From assembly GCA_026990815.1 (NCBI GenBank), contig JALXCS010000368.1, forward strand, positions 1-10,519: 10,519 nucleotides of DNA, in the 5' to 3' direction. The notes under the pieces were generated by a model that did not search any database, was not told the DNA's origin, and worked only from the letters and a program-made list of their open reading frames with translations. Shown here in pieces: positions 1-6,809 of the stretch. The DNA comes from Methylomonas sp. Lineage in GTDB: Bacteria; Pseudomonadota; Gammaproteobacteria; Methylococcales; Methylomonadaceae. Numbering within the stretch: the stretch's first letter is position 1; every line of letters begins with the position of its first letter. The position numbers were made by a program, and so were the translations under genes.

Positions 1-60
1 ATTATCGAAATTGAAGGAGAAAGCTATCGCAAAAAACAACAGTTAAGCAATACTAATTAA
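1..60 (+). CDS. istB: IS21-family helper ATPase IstB, C-terminal tail (partial, cut by window edge)
   Basis: The reading frame open from base 1 encodes 19 residues ending at TAA 58-60. They include IEGESYRKK, which resembles the GESYR(L/K)K-type tail that closes many IstB helper ATPases of IS21-family elements. The body of the gene, with its AAA+ ATPase motifs, lies outside the window. The call is supported independently by the tandem terminal repeats that follow within 70 bp, as expected at an IS21 end. With so few residues, homology rests on one short motif and on context. Whether the upstream istA and istB are intact cannot be seen. Confidence 0.6.
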   Translation: MIEIEGESYRKKQQLSNTN

Positions 61-78
61 ATTTAAGCACATTCAACC

Positions 79-125
79 GGCCATCGTAATTGTCGTCAAC
101 TGGACAAGATAATTGACGTGAGACA
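79..125. mobile_element. Terminal end of an IS21-family insertion sequence with two tandem terminal repeats
   Basis: Read on the minus strand from base 125, the segment starts TGTCT and holds two related units, CACGTCAATTAT (120-109) and GACGACAATTAC (97-86), which match at 10 of 12 positions. Each is followed by a similar TTGTCCA or ATGGCC tail. IS21-family ends characteristically carry TG/CA-type termini and several copies of a roughly 20-bp repeat bound by the transposase. The position just after the istB stop fits. The outer boundary at 125 is inferred from the terminal ACA; the other end and any target duplication are out of view. Confidence 0.55.
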
Positions 126-466
126 CATGACTTTATTATGGATAATATTGGCTGGCTTTTTAGGCCATTTCATGATCAAGCTTTTTTTACGCAAAAAACT
201 TGTCAAGTGTTTTTTTGCTTTTTTTTGGGGTGAGTAGTTACGTTCAATCACTACTTTGAAACTTTGCTGGGGGGGTATAAATTGATTTGGGCAGAAAAAA
301 TCTCGCTCAAATCCGATCAAACAGACATCTTAAAAAAGGGTAACTGCCTGATCAAGTAGGTCGGCTCTTCCCTTGGAAACCTATATTTTTGTAAAAATAA
401 TTCAAATAGTCATATAGTAAAACCTAGACAAAAGTAGTGAGAATAAATTTATTTCTTGAATGTTCC
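126..466. other. Intergenic region of about 340 bp with no convincing gene
   Basis: This stretch lies between the IS21 end and the stop of the last gene in the leftward operon. It has homopolymer runs (T and A tracts around 181-230, a run of seven G at 269-275), no open frame with plausible protein composition and no recognised RNA. Its only structured element is a short AT-rich palindrome at 192-217. It probably serves as the downstream flank of the operon. Confidence 0.5.
192..217 (-). terminator. Possible weak intrinsic terminator
   Basis: The sequence has a core palindrome ACTTGTCAAGT flanked by A6 on one side and T7 on the other, so in either direction it reads as a short stem followed by T residues. 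It lies about 250 nt past the stop of the leftward operon and about 130 nt past the istB stop, so it could work for either. The stem is short and AT-rich and the loop is tight, so the call is weak. Confidence 0.25.
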
Positions 467-2104
467 TTAGTTCAACAGCTTATCATATTCCAAAATCATA
501 TAATGTGCCCCTTTTTTCTTCTTAAATTTGCCGTCATCACTTAGCAGAAGAATTCGCTGCTCTCCGTTAACTATTACCGGAGCGATTGATTCAACATTTT
601 TTAAATCAATGATACCTGGAAGGTTTATCCGCTCAGGCACTTGATTAGGATTTCCCTTCCAAAACCATAACTGAGATTTCAATTTGCCGTTTTTTCCTTT
701 TACCTCATTGCTCAATAAGTAGCCTTTCAAATGAGTATCGTAAACTAGGGAACGTATTCCACCACCATCAAGATCCAAAAGAACAACCTTACTGGAAAGT
801 TTTGCCTGTTCATTACGCTCAAAAATACCGACAGGGTTTGTTATGGTAATGAGCATTGATTTACCATCAATCAATGGTTGTCTAAAACCAATAAATAGCT
901 TATTTTGATCTTTGTCGAAACTTAATGCTTCAATATTAATTTCATCAAAATTAATATTTTTGTCATTGATTTTGCCCAAAACACTGTCGAGAATACCTGT
1001 TCTTTTTAAGTTATTGACCAGATTTGTGTAAATGCCAATATCAACTACCTTGTCTCCCACAATTTTGAAACGTAAAATCAATTCACGCGCTTTCTTACGT
1101 TTTCCTTTTTCTGTTCGAGAATGAGAAGTAATAGCATAAATGTATCCGCTTGAATCCATAGCTAATCCTTCTAAATCGCTGAGTTTTCGGTTAAAAGACT
1201 TTAGTAAAAAATTATTCCGTAGATTATTTTCCGATATGCTTCCATCAGGGAGAAATTCTACAACCCTCAACGCTCGGGATGATTCATCTTCAACAATCAC
1301 CAGTCTGCCATCTTGAAGTTGCTGAACAGCCGATGGCTCATAAATATTCTTAAATTCCGAAATACCTACATTACTAACTTTTACCGCTACTGGGGTTGGT
1401 TGTGGCAACAAATATTCATATGTCTTTATTGATAATAAAGACATAACTGATAATACAATTCCCCAACGAAATACGAAATAGGAGGCACGAAGCATCATAA
1501 ATTTCTTGGCAGCAATTATACCCAGCCAATAGAGTTGGTCACTCATTTTTTCATAGATTAGTTCCTGGTTTCCTAGTAATTCATGCATACGTTCAAGATA
1601 ATCGGACTTAGTAAGCTTGGAGCGATCTTCGTAGATCAGAATGTTTGATTCCTCATCAATAAAGCTTTGGTCAGAATTGTAATAGTGATTAAATCTACAT
1701 AAATTATTTTTCCTGGTGAAAATATTCTTTATCCAGCTGAATTTCCTGGTATGGGTGGGGGTAACATTTGGGGACGCCGCATTTAATGCAAAATAAATCG
1801 ATATTGCTGATGTAAACAAAAATAATGTCGCAGGGATTAAAAATGAGGGTGTGGCTACATAGATAAAGCCACCTGAAATCATCAATGCAGAAACAATAAA
1901 ACCATTAAGAGAAATCATAATATTCGCTTTGGTGGCAGCAAGAGCGATGAGATCCAGCTCTGTCCGAAAGGAAGTCCGAAACAGGGTTCCAACACCTTTG
2001 GTTAAACCAATTTTTTTCTTTTTACAGTGTTTTTCCGATTGAGTATTGGAATATTTACTCTCATCTGCCAGTGTATTTATATTTGCTTTTTTATGTTTAC
2101 TCAT
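467..2104 (-). CDS. Inner-membrane protein: PycTM-like (DUF5706) module fused to DUF3616/esterase-like beta-propeller
   Basis: This 545-residue protein has two parts. Residues about 42-228 have a transmembrane hairpin (61-82 and 85-108), a charged linker and a third helix (about 210-228). The conserved-looking stretch RTELDLIALAATKANIMISL, just before and in the first helix, matches the pattern of the Pycsar effector transmembrane family (PycTM, DUF5706). Residues about 240-545 look like a beta-propeller of the DUF3616/SdiA-regulated type, opening with EPSAVQQLQDGRL and containing DLEGLA (310-315), NIEALS (390-395) and a later NVESIA. Lysine-rich flanks put the N-terminus and the 110-208 loop in the cytosol, so the propeller is predicted to be periplasmic. 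It is last in the leftward cluster, 78 nt after the porin, with only a weak AGGC-like ribosome site, so it may also have its own promoter. No nucleotide cyclase lies nearby. The family calls are from memory of the motifs; the function is unknown. Confidence 0.65.
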   Translation of the reverse strand: MSKHKKANINTLADESKYSNTQSEKHCKKKKIGLTKGVGTLFRTSFRTELDLIALAATKANIMISLNGFIVSALMISGGFIYVATPSFLIPATLFLFTSAISIYFALNAASPNVTPTHTRKFSWIKNIFTRKNNLCRFNHYYNSDQSFIDEESNILIYEDRSKLTKSDYLERMHELLGNQELIYEKMSDQLYWLGIIAAKKFMMLRASYFVFRWGIVLSVMSLLSIKTYEYLLPQPTPVAVKVSNVGISEFKNIYEPSAVQQLQDGRLVIVEDESSRALRVVEFLPDGSISENNLRNNFLLKSFNRKLSDLEGLAMDSSGYIYAITSHSRTEKGKRKKARELILRFKIVGDKVVDIGIYTNLVNNLKRTGILDSVLGKINDKNINFDEINIEALSFDKDQNKLFIGFRQPLIDGKSMLITITNPVGIFERNEQAKLSSKVVLLDLDGGGIRSLVYDTHLKGYLLSNEVKGKNGKLKSQLWFWKGNPNQVPERINLPGIIDLKNVESIAPVIVNGEQRILLLSDDGKFKKKKGAHYMILEYDKLLN

Positions 2105-2182
2105 GAGTCTTGCCTATCAATTATGTTATTTATGACTCGATTTTTATTTGGTACAGTATCGTCCTAGAAGAAAAGTGTGTGG

Positions 2183-3526
2183 CTAAAAAAATACCTGTCC
2201 ACGAAACTGTAGGATATTGGGGTTTTCATTAATGGCATTGTGATTGGGGTGTGCATCAACAAAAATGTAATTTAACATGAACCGGAGGTTGTAATTCGCA
2301 TACCAGTTTATCCCGATGGTATAATTTTCCTGTTTACCACCATGAATATCACGATCATTCAGATTTATGGTGCTGTAGCGAACCCCCAGTTCCCATGCAC
2401 CGTATTGATGCAAAGGGTTGATAGGCAGAAACTCTCCCTTTCTGGCGCTGTAAGGTCTCGATTCACCAGTAATGAAATAGCTAGCAAAAACATAGCTTCC
2501 ATCAAAACGCAGATCGCTCAAACCGTTACGACCCACTCGCGTATGAAAATATTCACCCTGTAGAGAGAATGATCCGTAGACTGCCGCAATTTCGGCGTTA
2601 AGCTTTAATGTGTAATCGCTATCTTCAATAGTACCTGTATTGACTAGACGCCTGTTAGTGACAGATGATTCGGGGCGCGTACGAAATTTCACTTTAGCGC
2701 TGGAATCCAGTTTTCGATATTCACTGGAGAATCCCAAATGGAAAACTTGCCCAGCTTTATGAAAGGGTGCCAAAGTTGCTCGGCCTGCCAGTCCCCAGCC
2801 TTTATCTATATCATCATTTCTAGTGCCGTTGGCCTCTCCAAACAAACCGGCTGAGAGGCTCCAGTAGTCTCCATAACTAGTGGTAGCAAGACCTAAGTGA
2901 TAGCTTGGAGCAAAGGCATTGGGAAGGGCGCGTTCCATGAAGGTGATAGCATTTGAACTGGTCATTTCTTCAAGACTAAAAGGTTCCTGAAAGTTCCCAA
3001 ATTTGAATGAGGCAAGTTCCCAGCCATTGTAGCCCAACCACACGCTCTTTGGTTTCACATTGCCTTCCTCGGCAAAATCAATTTCTGCCTTATAACGCCA
3101 ATATCGGAATAAGTGTCCTGAAAGCTTTATACGGGCGCGCCTTAGAATAGCTCCATTACCCATTTGAGTGACATCGTCATCATAATAAGAAAAATCAGTA
3201 TGAATTCTGCCCCCCGCCTTGAAAGAAAAATCACCGTTATTAGATTTGATTTGCAGACCTTTTTTGTTTAAGTTAACAGTTGTGTTAGTAGGTCTAAAGG
3301 CAGATTTCTTATCCGTTGTTTCGAGGTTTCTATCCAGTTGTGTTTGTTGTTGTGATACCTGTGTGCGTAATTCTTCTATCTGACTCTGTTGCCATTCAAG
3401 CTGCTTTGCTTGCAATTGCAGCAACTCATAAAGTTTATTAGTATTTATTGCTGGTTCTGCTGATTTACTGGTCAAGGGACTTAAAAGAAAAGCGCCAAAG
3501 GTACACGATATAGCTAGCTTTTTCAT
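2183..3526 (-). CDS. Outer-membrane porin, OprO/OprP (phosphate-selective porin) family
   Basis: The 447-residue protein starts with a clear Sec signal peptide (MKKLAISCTFGAFLL..., cleavage probable near SKSA-EPA, residue 23). A glutamine-rich coiled coil follows (about 30-70), then a beta-barrel rich in alternating aromatic and polar strands from about residue 90, ending in the terminal phenylalanine typical of outer-membrane proteins recognised by the BAM complex. Length and order (signal, N-terminal coiled coil, barrel) fit OprO/OprP-type trimeric porins. Within the barrel, GGRIHTDFSYYDDD and RRARIKLSGHLF are typical of the family. Family membership does not fix the solute; phosphate or polyphosphate is not established here. 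The start ATG overlaps the hydroxylase stop (ATGA) and has no good Shine-Dalgarno, which suggests translational coupling. It could give the cluster's product or substrate a route through the outer membrane. Confidence 0.85.
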   Translation of the reverse strand: MKKLAISCTFGAFLLSPLTSKSAEPAINTNKLYELLQLQAKQLEWQQSQIEELRTQVSQQQTQLDRNLETTDKKSAFRPTNTTVNLNKKGLQIKSNNGDFSFKAGGRIHTDFSYYDDDVTQMGNGAILRRARIKLSGHLFRYWRYKAEIDFAEEGNVKPKSVWLGYNGWELASFKFGNFQEPFSLEEMTSSNAITFMERALPNAFAPSYHLGLATTSYGDYWSLSAGLFGEANGTRNDDIDKGWGLAGRATLAPFHKAGQVFHLGFSSEYRKLDSSAKVKFRTRPESSVTNRRLVNTGTIEDSDYTLKLNAEIAAVYGSFSLQGEYFHTRVGRNGLSDLRFDGSYVFASYFITGESRPYSARKGEFLPINPLHQYGAWELGVRYSTINLNDRDIHGGKQENYTIGINWYANYNLRFMLNYIFVDAHPNHNAINENPNILQFRGQVFF

Positions 3527-4122
3527 ACAACATCTAGATCGATTTGTTTAGCCAATACAGTGTTTAAACAGGCGTCTGCATTGGTTGGTAACAAATCAAA
3601 AATTAAATGAATACGATCCTGGTCTGAATCATTATAAGATTCGTGTGACTGTTTATTATCAAACCACCAGAGTTCACCCGGCTTCATGCGCACATCTTCA
3701 TCGCCACTTTTAAGATAACTTCCTTCGGGTCCTGATTGCAGGATTAAGTGGTAACGATCACGTATTTTGTAATATTCACCTCGATCTATGTGCGAATAGA
3801 CCCGACTCCCCGATGGTAAATTGACTAACTTCGCACGGCTTAGTACACCATTAAGATTCAGCGTAATTCTTTTTAAGAAAGCAATTGCAAAAGGAAAGCG
3901 ACTTGAAATCGTGGTAAAACGGCTTTCATGAACATCACAGCGCTTACGTCCTTGAATTTTAGATTTCACCAGGCCACGTAACGGAATTGATTGGGCTTCT
4001 CTTTGTACTTTGATTTTACTTTGTCGCCCTTCGTGCAATGTCCAAGGATTCTGATGATGATTTATCTCATCTAAAAGTGGCTGAATTTCCAGGTCTGTTT
4101 TGATTAATTTAAAATATTTCAT
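3523..4122 (-). CDS. Aspartyl/asparaginyl beta-hydroxylase family dioxygenase (2-oxoglutarate/Fe(II))
   Basis: This stand-alone 199-residue cytosolic enzyme fits the Asp/Asn beta-hydroxylase fold (PF05118). The metal-binding set is visible: HIDRG with H111 (and D113), and H160 in WWFDNKQSHESYN. R170 in DRIHLIFD is the likely 2-oxoglutarate contact, and RYHLIL (123-128) is the usual core strand. The expected reaction is beta-hydroxylation of an aspartyl, asparaginyl or related side chain, free, in a peptide or in a carrier-bound intermediate; the substrate cannot be read from sequence. There is no signal peptide or membrane helix. A strong GGGAGA ribosome site (4128-4133) sits 5 nt before the ATG. 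The gene begins 19 nt after the hydrolase stop and its own stop overlaps the porin start. No NRPS or ribosomal precursor gene is in view, so its partner is unknown. Confidence 0.8.
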   Translation of the reverse strand: MKYFKLIKTDLEIQPLLDEINHHQNPWTLHEGRQSKIKVQREAQSIPLRGLVKSKIQGRKRCDVHESRFTTISSRFPFAIAFLKRITLNLNGVLSRAKLVNLPSGSRVYSHIDRGEYYKIRDRYHLILQSGPEGSYLKSGDEDVRMKPGELWWFDNKQSHESYNDSDQDRIHLIFDLLPTNADACLNTVLAKQIDLDVV

Positions 4123-4141
4123 GAGATTCTCCCAAAAAGAA

Positions 4142-5074
4142 TTAATTAAATATTTGTTTAATAGTACTTAGGCTGCTTGATTTGGTGTCCAGGGGCCGAT
4201 ACTGGCTGAACAGAAAATTGAAGACATTCTGTGCTAATTCACCTTGCTCGACGCAGTCTTTAAAGGAGTGGCCACAGGCTTTTAATATTTTGAACTCATA
4301 AAATGTCTTATATCCGTAGATTTTCGCCGTGGAGCGCATAGTATTAGTCCATCTTCGGGCGCGTTCAATGCGCGTCAGTCCTTGCTGGACATCAATCATG
4401 TCAGATTTTTTCAGGCTGTCATCGCGTTGGCTATCAAGTTCACCGACAAAGACAGCCATTGGTACACGCAGAAAATTTTCCGGCTCCAGTTTTAGTTGCC
4501 GCATACCCGATTTTATTCGTAACCCTCTGGGAAATGTTGGTTCTGGGTTGGGGAATGTATACCAGCCAGGAGCACCCATAGCCACAGCATAAACTTTTTC
4601 CGGTTGTAACATGGCGTAGCGGTGTACAAACTGGCCTCCAGCGGAGTAACCAAATAAAAAAACTCTTTCTGTTCTTGCGCCGGTTTTATTGCCTACCTCC
4701 TCTATCATCGAGTTGAGTATTTGATCAGGAAATAAAGGTACCTTTTTTTTAGACACCCCCAGACGCTGATAAGCTGGAAAGGATTGTCTTGAAAAAAGAG
4801 GTGCAAGAATGACAACTCCAAGGCATTCAGCCATATTTTTAAAAGCACGAAGCTGCTGTTTAGCGCGATGGGAAATACCATGTACAGCGATTAAAACGGG
4901 GGCGCCCCATCCACCTTTTTTTGGTACGTAAAGATGGTATTTTGCATCCGGGTGTTGTGCAAGCGTACAAGTTTCAATATTGCCTGGAACAGGAAGTTTG
5001 TTGCAAAAATGATCCACCATCCCGATTGACGGGTAAGATTGTGCTACAGGGTATTTGTCGGTTAATAATTTCAT
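4142..5074 (-). CDS. Alpha/beta-hydrolase (esterase/depolymerase-like)
   Basis: The 310-residue protein has the hallmarks of an alpha/beta-hydrolase: an oxyanion-side HG (H65-G66, in VLIAVHGIS), a nucleophile elbow GYSAGGQ with S144, a likely catalytic acid D214 in FVGELDSQRDD, and a late histidine H269 in KACGHSF. The GxSxGG form and overall length resemble polyhydroxybutyrate-depolymerase or feruloyl-esterase-like cytosolic hydrolases, but the substrate is not determined. No signal peptide is seen. The ATG is preceded by GAGGAT (5081-5086), which overlaps the end of the ABC transporter gene; the intergenic gap is only 10 nt, so it is surely in the same operon. In this setting it could cleave an ester or amide in the cluster's product, or act as an immunity or maturation hydrolase; this is inference. 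Confidence 0.8.
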   Translation of the reverse strand: MKLLTDKYPVAQSYPSIGMVDHFCNKLPVPGNIETCTLAQHPDAKYHLYVPKKGGWGAPVLIAVHGISHRAKQQLRAFKNMAECLGVVILAPLFSRQSFPAYQRLGVSKKKVPLFPDQILNSMIEEVGNKTGARTERVFLFGYSAGGQFVHRYAMLQPEKVYAVAMGAPGWYTFPNPEPTFPRGLRIKSGMRQLKLEPENFLRVPMAVFVGELDSQRDDSLKKSDMIDVQQGLTRIERARRWTNTMRSTAKIYGYKTFYEFKILKACGHSFKDCVEQGELAQNVFNFLFSQYRPLDTKSSSLSTIKQIFN

Positions 5075-5084
5075 TGCTTCATCC

Positions 5085-6791
5085 TCATGCTACGGCTTTT
5101 ATTCTGCTGTTAAATAATCGTCTAGTAGGTCCATCGCTTTTAAGCAATGTTTCCGGTGAACCCGTTTCAACGATATGACCTTGTGCTAAATACCAGATCG
5201 CATCAGCTTTCTTAGCACGTTCAATACGATGAGTGACAATCAGTATCGTACCCTGATAATTGTCCAGAATATGATCCAGCAGAGTACGAGAAGCAAAATC
5301 CAGGTTGCTGTCGGCTTCATCAAGTAGCAAGATTCTGGGCGAACCTAGCAGTGCTCTAGCTATCGCAATACGCTGCCGTTGGCCAAATGACAAATTCATT
5401 CCACCATCGACAATACGTGTTTGTCTGCCCTCAGGTAATTCCTTGAGCATATCTGTTATGCCACATAAATCCATCACCCGTGTGACTTCTTGTTGTGATG
5501 CGTCTTTGAAACGATAACGGATATTGCGTTCAATACTGCCTCGTAACAGGGGTAAGTCAGGGCTGACGATACCGATTGCACGTCGTACTGAGGACAGTGT
5601 ATATTGTTTAATATCCAGCCCATCGATTAAGACTTGTCCTGTGTCGGGATCTAGTAGGCGAGTCACCAAATTAAGTAAGGTAGATTTCCCTGCGCCATTG
5701 TCGCCTACGATAGCGACTACACGTCCCCCTTCGGCAATACCACTTAAAGATTCAAAAAGACCCTTTACTGTAATATTCTTAAATTCAATACGGCCTGTTT
5801 CAACTTTCAAAGTTTGTGCATTAGGAGAATCAAGAATTAATGTGGGCGTTGCCATGAACGAATGAATTCTATCCAAACCAACTCTGTAGGCGTGCCAATA
5901 TTCATAAATTCGTCCCAGATTACGCAATGCAGGTAACAGCATGCCTAGTACACTCATAGCGGCGACGACCATGCCCGGTGTGGCGCGTCCCTGGCTGACT
6001 TCGATAGCGCCTACAAACAAAACGGCTCCAGTTGCCAGCCCATTAGTTGCTTCTGTAATACCGCGTAAACGACCGACGATCCGTGCGCGATTTACCATTG
6101 CTTTCAGTAAGCGATGGCCTTGTTTTGCCAGATGTTTGCGCTCACGGTTACTTTGACCAAAAACCTGTACAACTGGCAAAAAAGAAATTTTTTCATTCAC
6201 ATTAGCTGCGATATAAGCACGTCTCCGTCGGGACTCTTGTACTCTTTCCCGCATCTTGCCGCCATTGGCAAGGGCTAATGCAGCGCCAATCAGCATAACC
6301 AGAGCGACCACTGTAGCTAGCATTAAATTTAGAAAGGTCATTGCAATCAGTGCGATAACCGTGGTGGTACTCGCTACAGAAAGCACAGCGAGGCCTTGGC
6401 TCAGCCATTGACGCAAGGCGGTAAGATCACCGATGAAACGAAGCAGGTTGCCGCCTCGACTGCGTTTTTGTAGTGCCCTTGGGGCGATAGTAACCAGACG
6501 GTCATAAAGAGCCAAGCGAACTGCATAGGAATAACTCTGTCCCAAGCGTTCAGCATCCACACGTTCACGATATCTAAGAAATGCTGCAAAACCCGTTGTT
6601 AGTGCCATTGCCGTAGCCACAACGACCATATGCTGGTTGAGTTCAGAACTGTTCCCTGTAATCCATTGATCAAATACAAACTTAATCAACAATGCCGTTA
6701 CAATAGTTATACCAGCCTGAGCAAAACCGATAAATATCAGTTTTGCAAATAACCGGCGACGTGATCCGGAAAACATTCTTGGAAGGGACAT
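5085..6791 (-). CDS. ABC transporter, fused transmembrane and ATP-binding half-exporter
   Basis: At 568 residues this has the usual length of a half-size type IV exporter that works as a homodimer. The membrane domain spans about 1-300 with roughly six helices. The ATPase domain has Walker A GDNGAGKST (363-371), the signature LSFGQ (467-471), Walker B ILLLDEADSNLD (D491, E492 catalytic) and the H-loop histidine H521 in LIVTHRIE. Two departures stand out: the Q-loop reads VSPDLPLLRGS, with proline 411 where glutamine is expected, and the segment before Walker A is short and lacks the usual A-loop tyrosine. There is no C39 peptidase domain at the N-terminus. AGGA (6799-6802) lies 7 nt before the ATG, and the gene starts 18 nt after the P-loop NTPase stop. 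Presumed role: export of a small molecule or peptide across the inner membrane; substrate unknown. Confidence 0.88.
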   Translation of the reverse strand: MSLPRMFSGSRRRLFAKLIFIGFAQAGITIVTALLIKFVFDQWITGNSSELNQHMVVVATAMALTTGFAAFLRYRERVDAERLGQSYSYAVRLALYDRLVTIAPRALQKRSRGGNLLRFIGDLTALRQWLSQGLAVLSVASTTTVIALIAMTFLNLMLATVVALVMLIGAALALANGGKMRERVQESRRRRAYIAANVNEKISFLPVVQVFGQSNRERKHLAKQGHRLLKAMVNRARIVGRLRGITEATNGLATGAVLFVGAIEVSQGRATPGMVVAAMSVLGMLLPALRNLGRIYEYWHAYRVGLDRIHSFMATPTLILDSPNAQTLKVETGRIEFKNITVKGLFESLSGIAEGGRVVAIVGDNGAGKSTLLNLVTRLLDPDTGQVLIDGLDIKQYTLSSVRRAIGIVSPDLPLLRGSIERNIRYRFKDASQQEVTRVMDLCGITDMLKELPEGRQTRIVDGGMNLSFGQRQRIAIARALLGSPRILLLDEADSNLDFASRTLLDHILDNYQGTILIVTHRIERAKKADAIWYLAQGHIVETGSPETLLKSDGPTRRLFNSRIKAVA

Positions 6792-6809
6792 AAACTTATC
6801 CTATTGAAT

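Noticed and set aside
96..320. A 74-codon open frame on the minus strand downstream of the propeller gene
   Set aside because: It overlaps the IS21 terminal repeats and homopolymer tracts, has no ribosome site and no family-like composition.
440..455. AATAAATTTATT palindrome just past the operon's last stop as a terminator
   Set aside because: The stem is only A/T pairs with no loop and no following T-run, so it is unlikely to terminate transcription.
4329..6589. Several open frames inside the hydrolase and ABC transporter genes on either strand
   Set aside because: They lie wholly inside well-supported genes in other frames and show no independent motifs.
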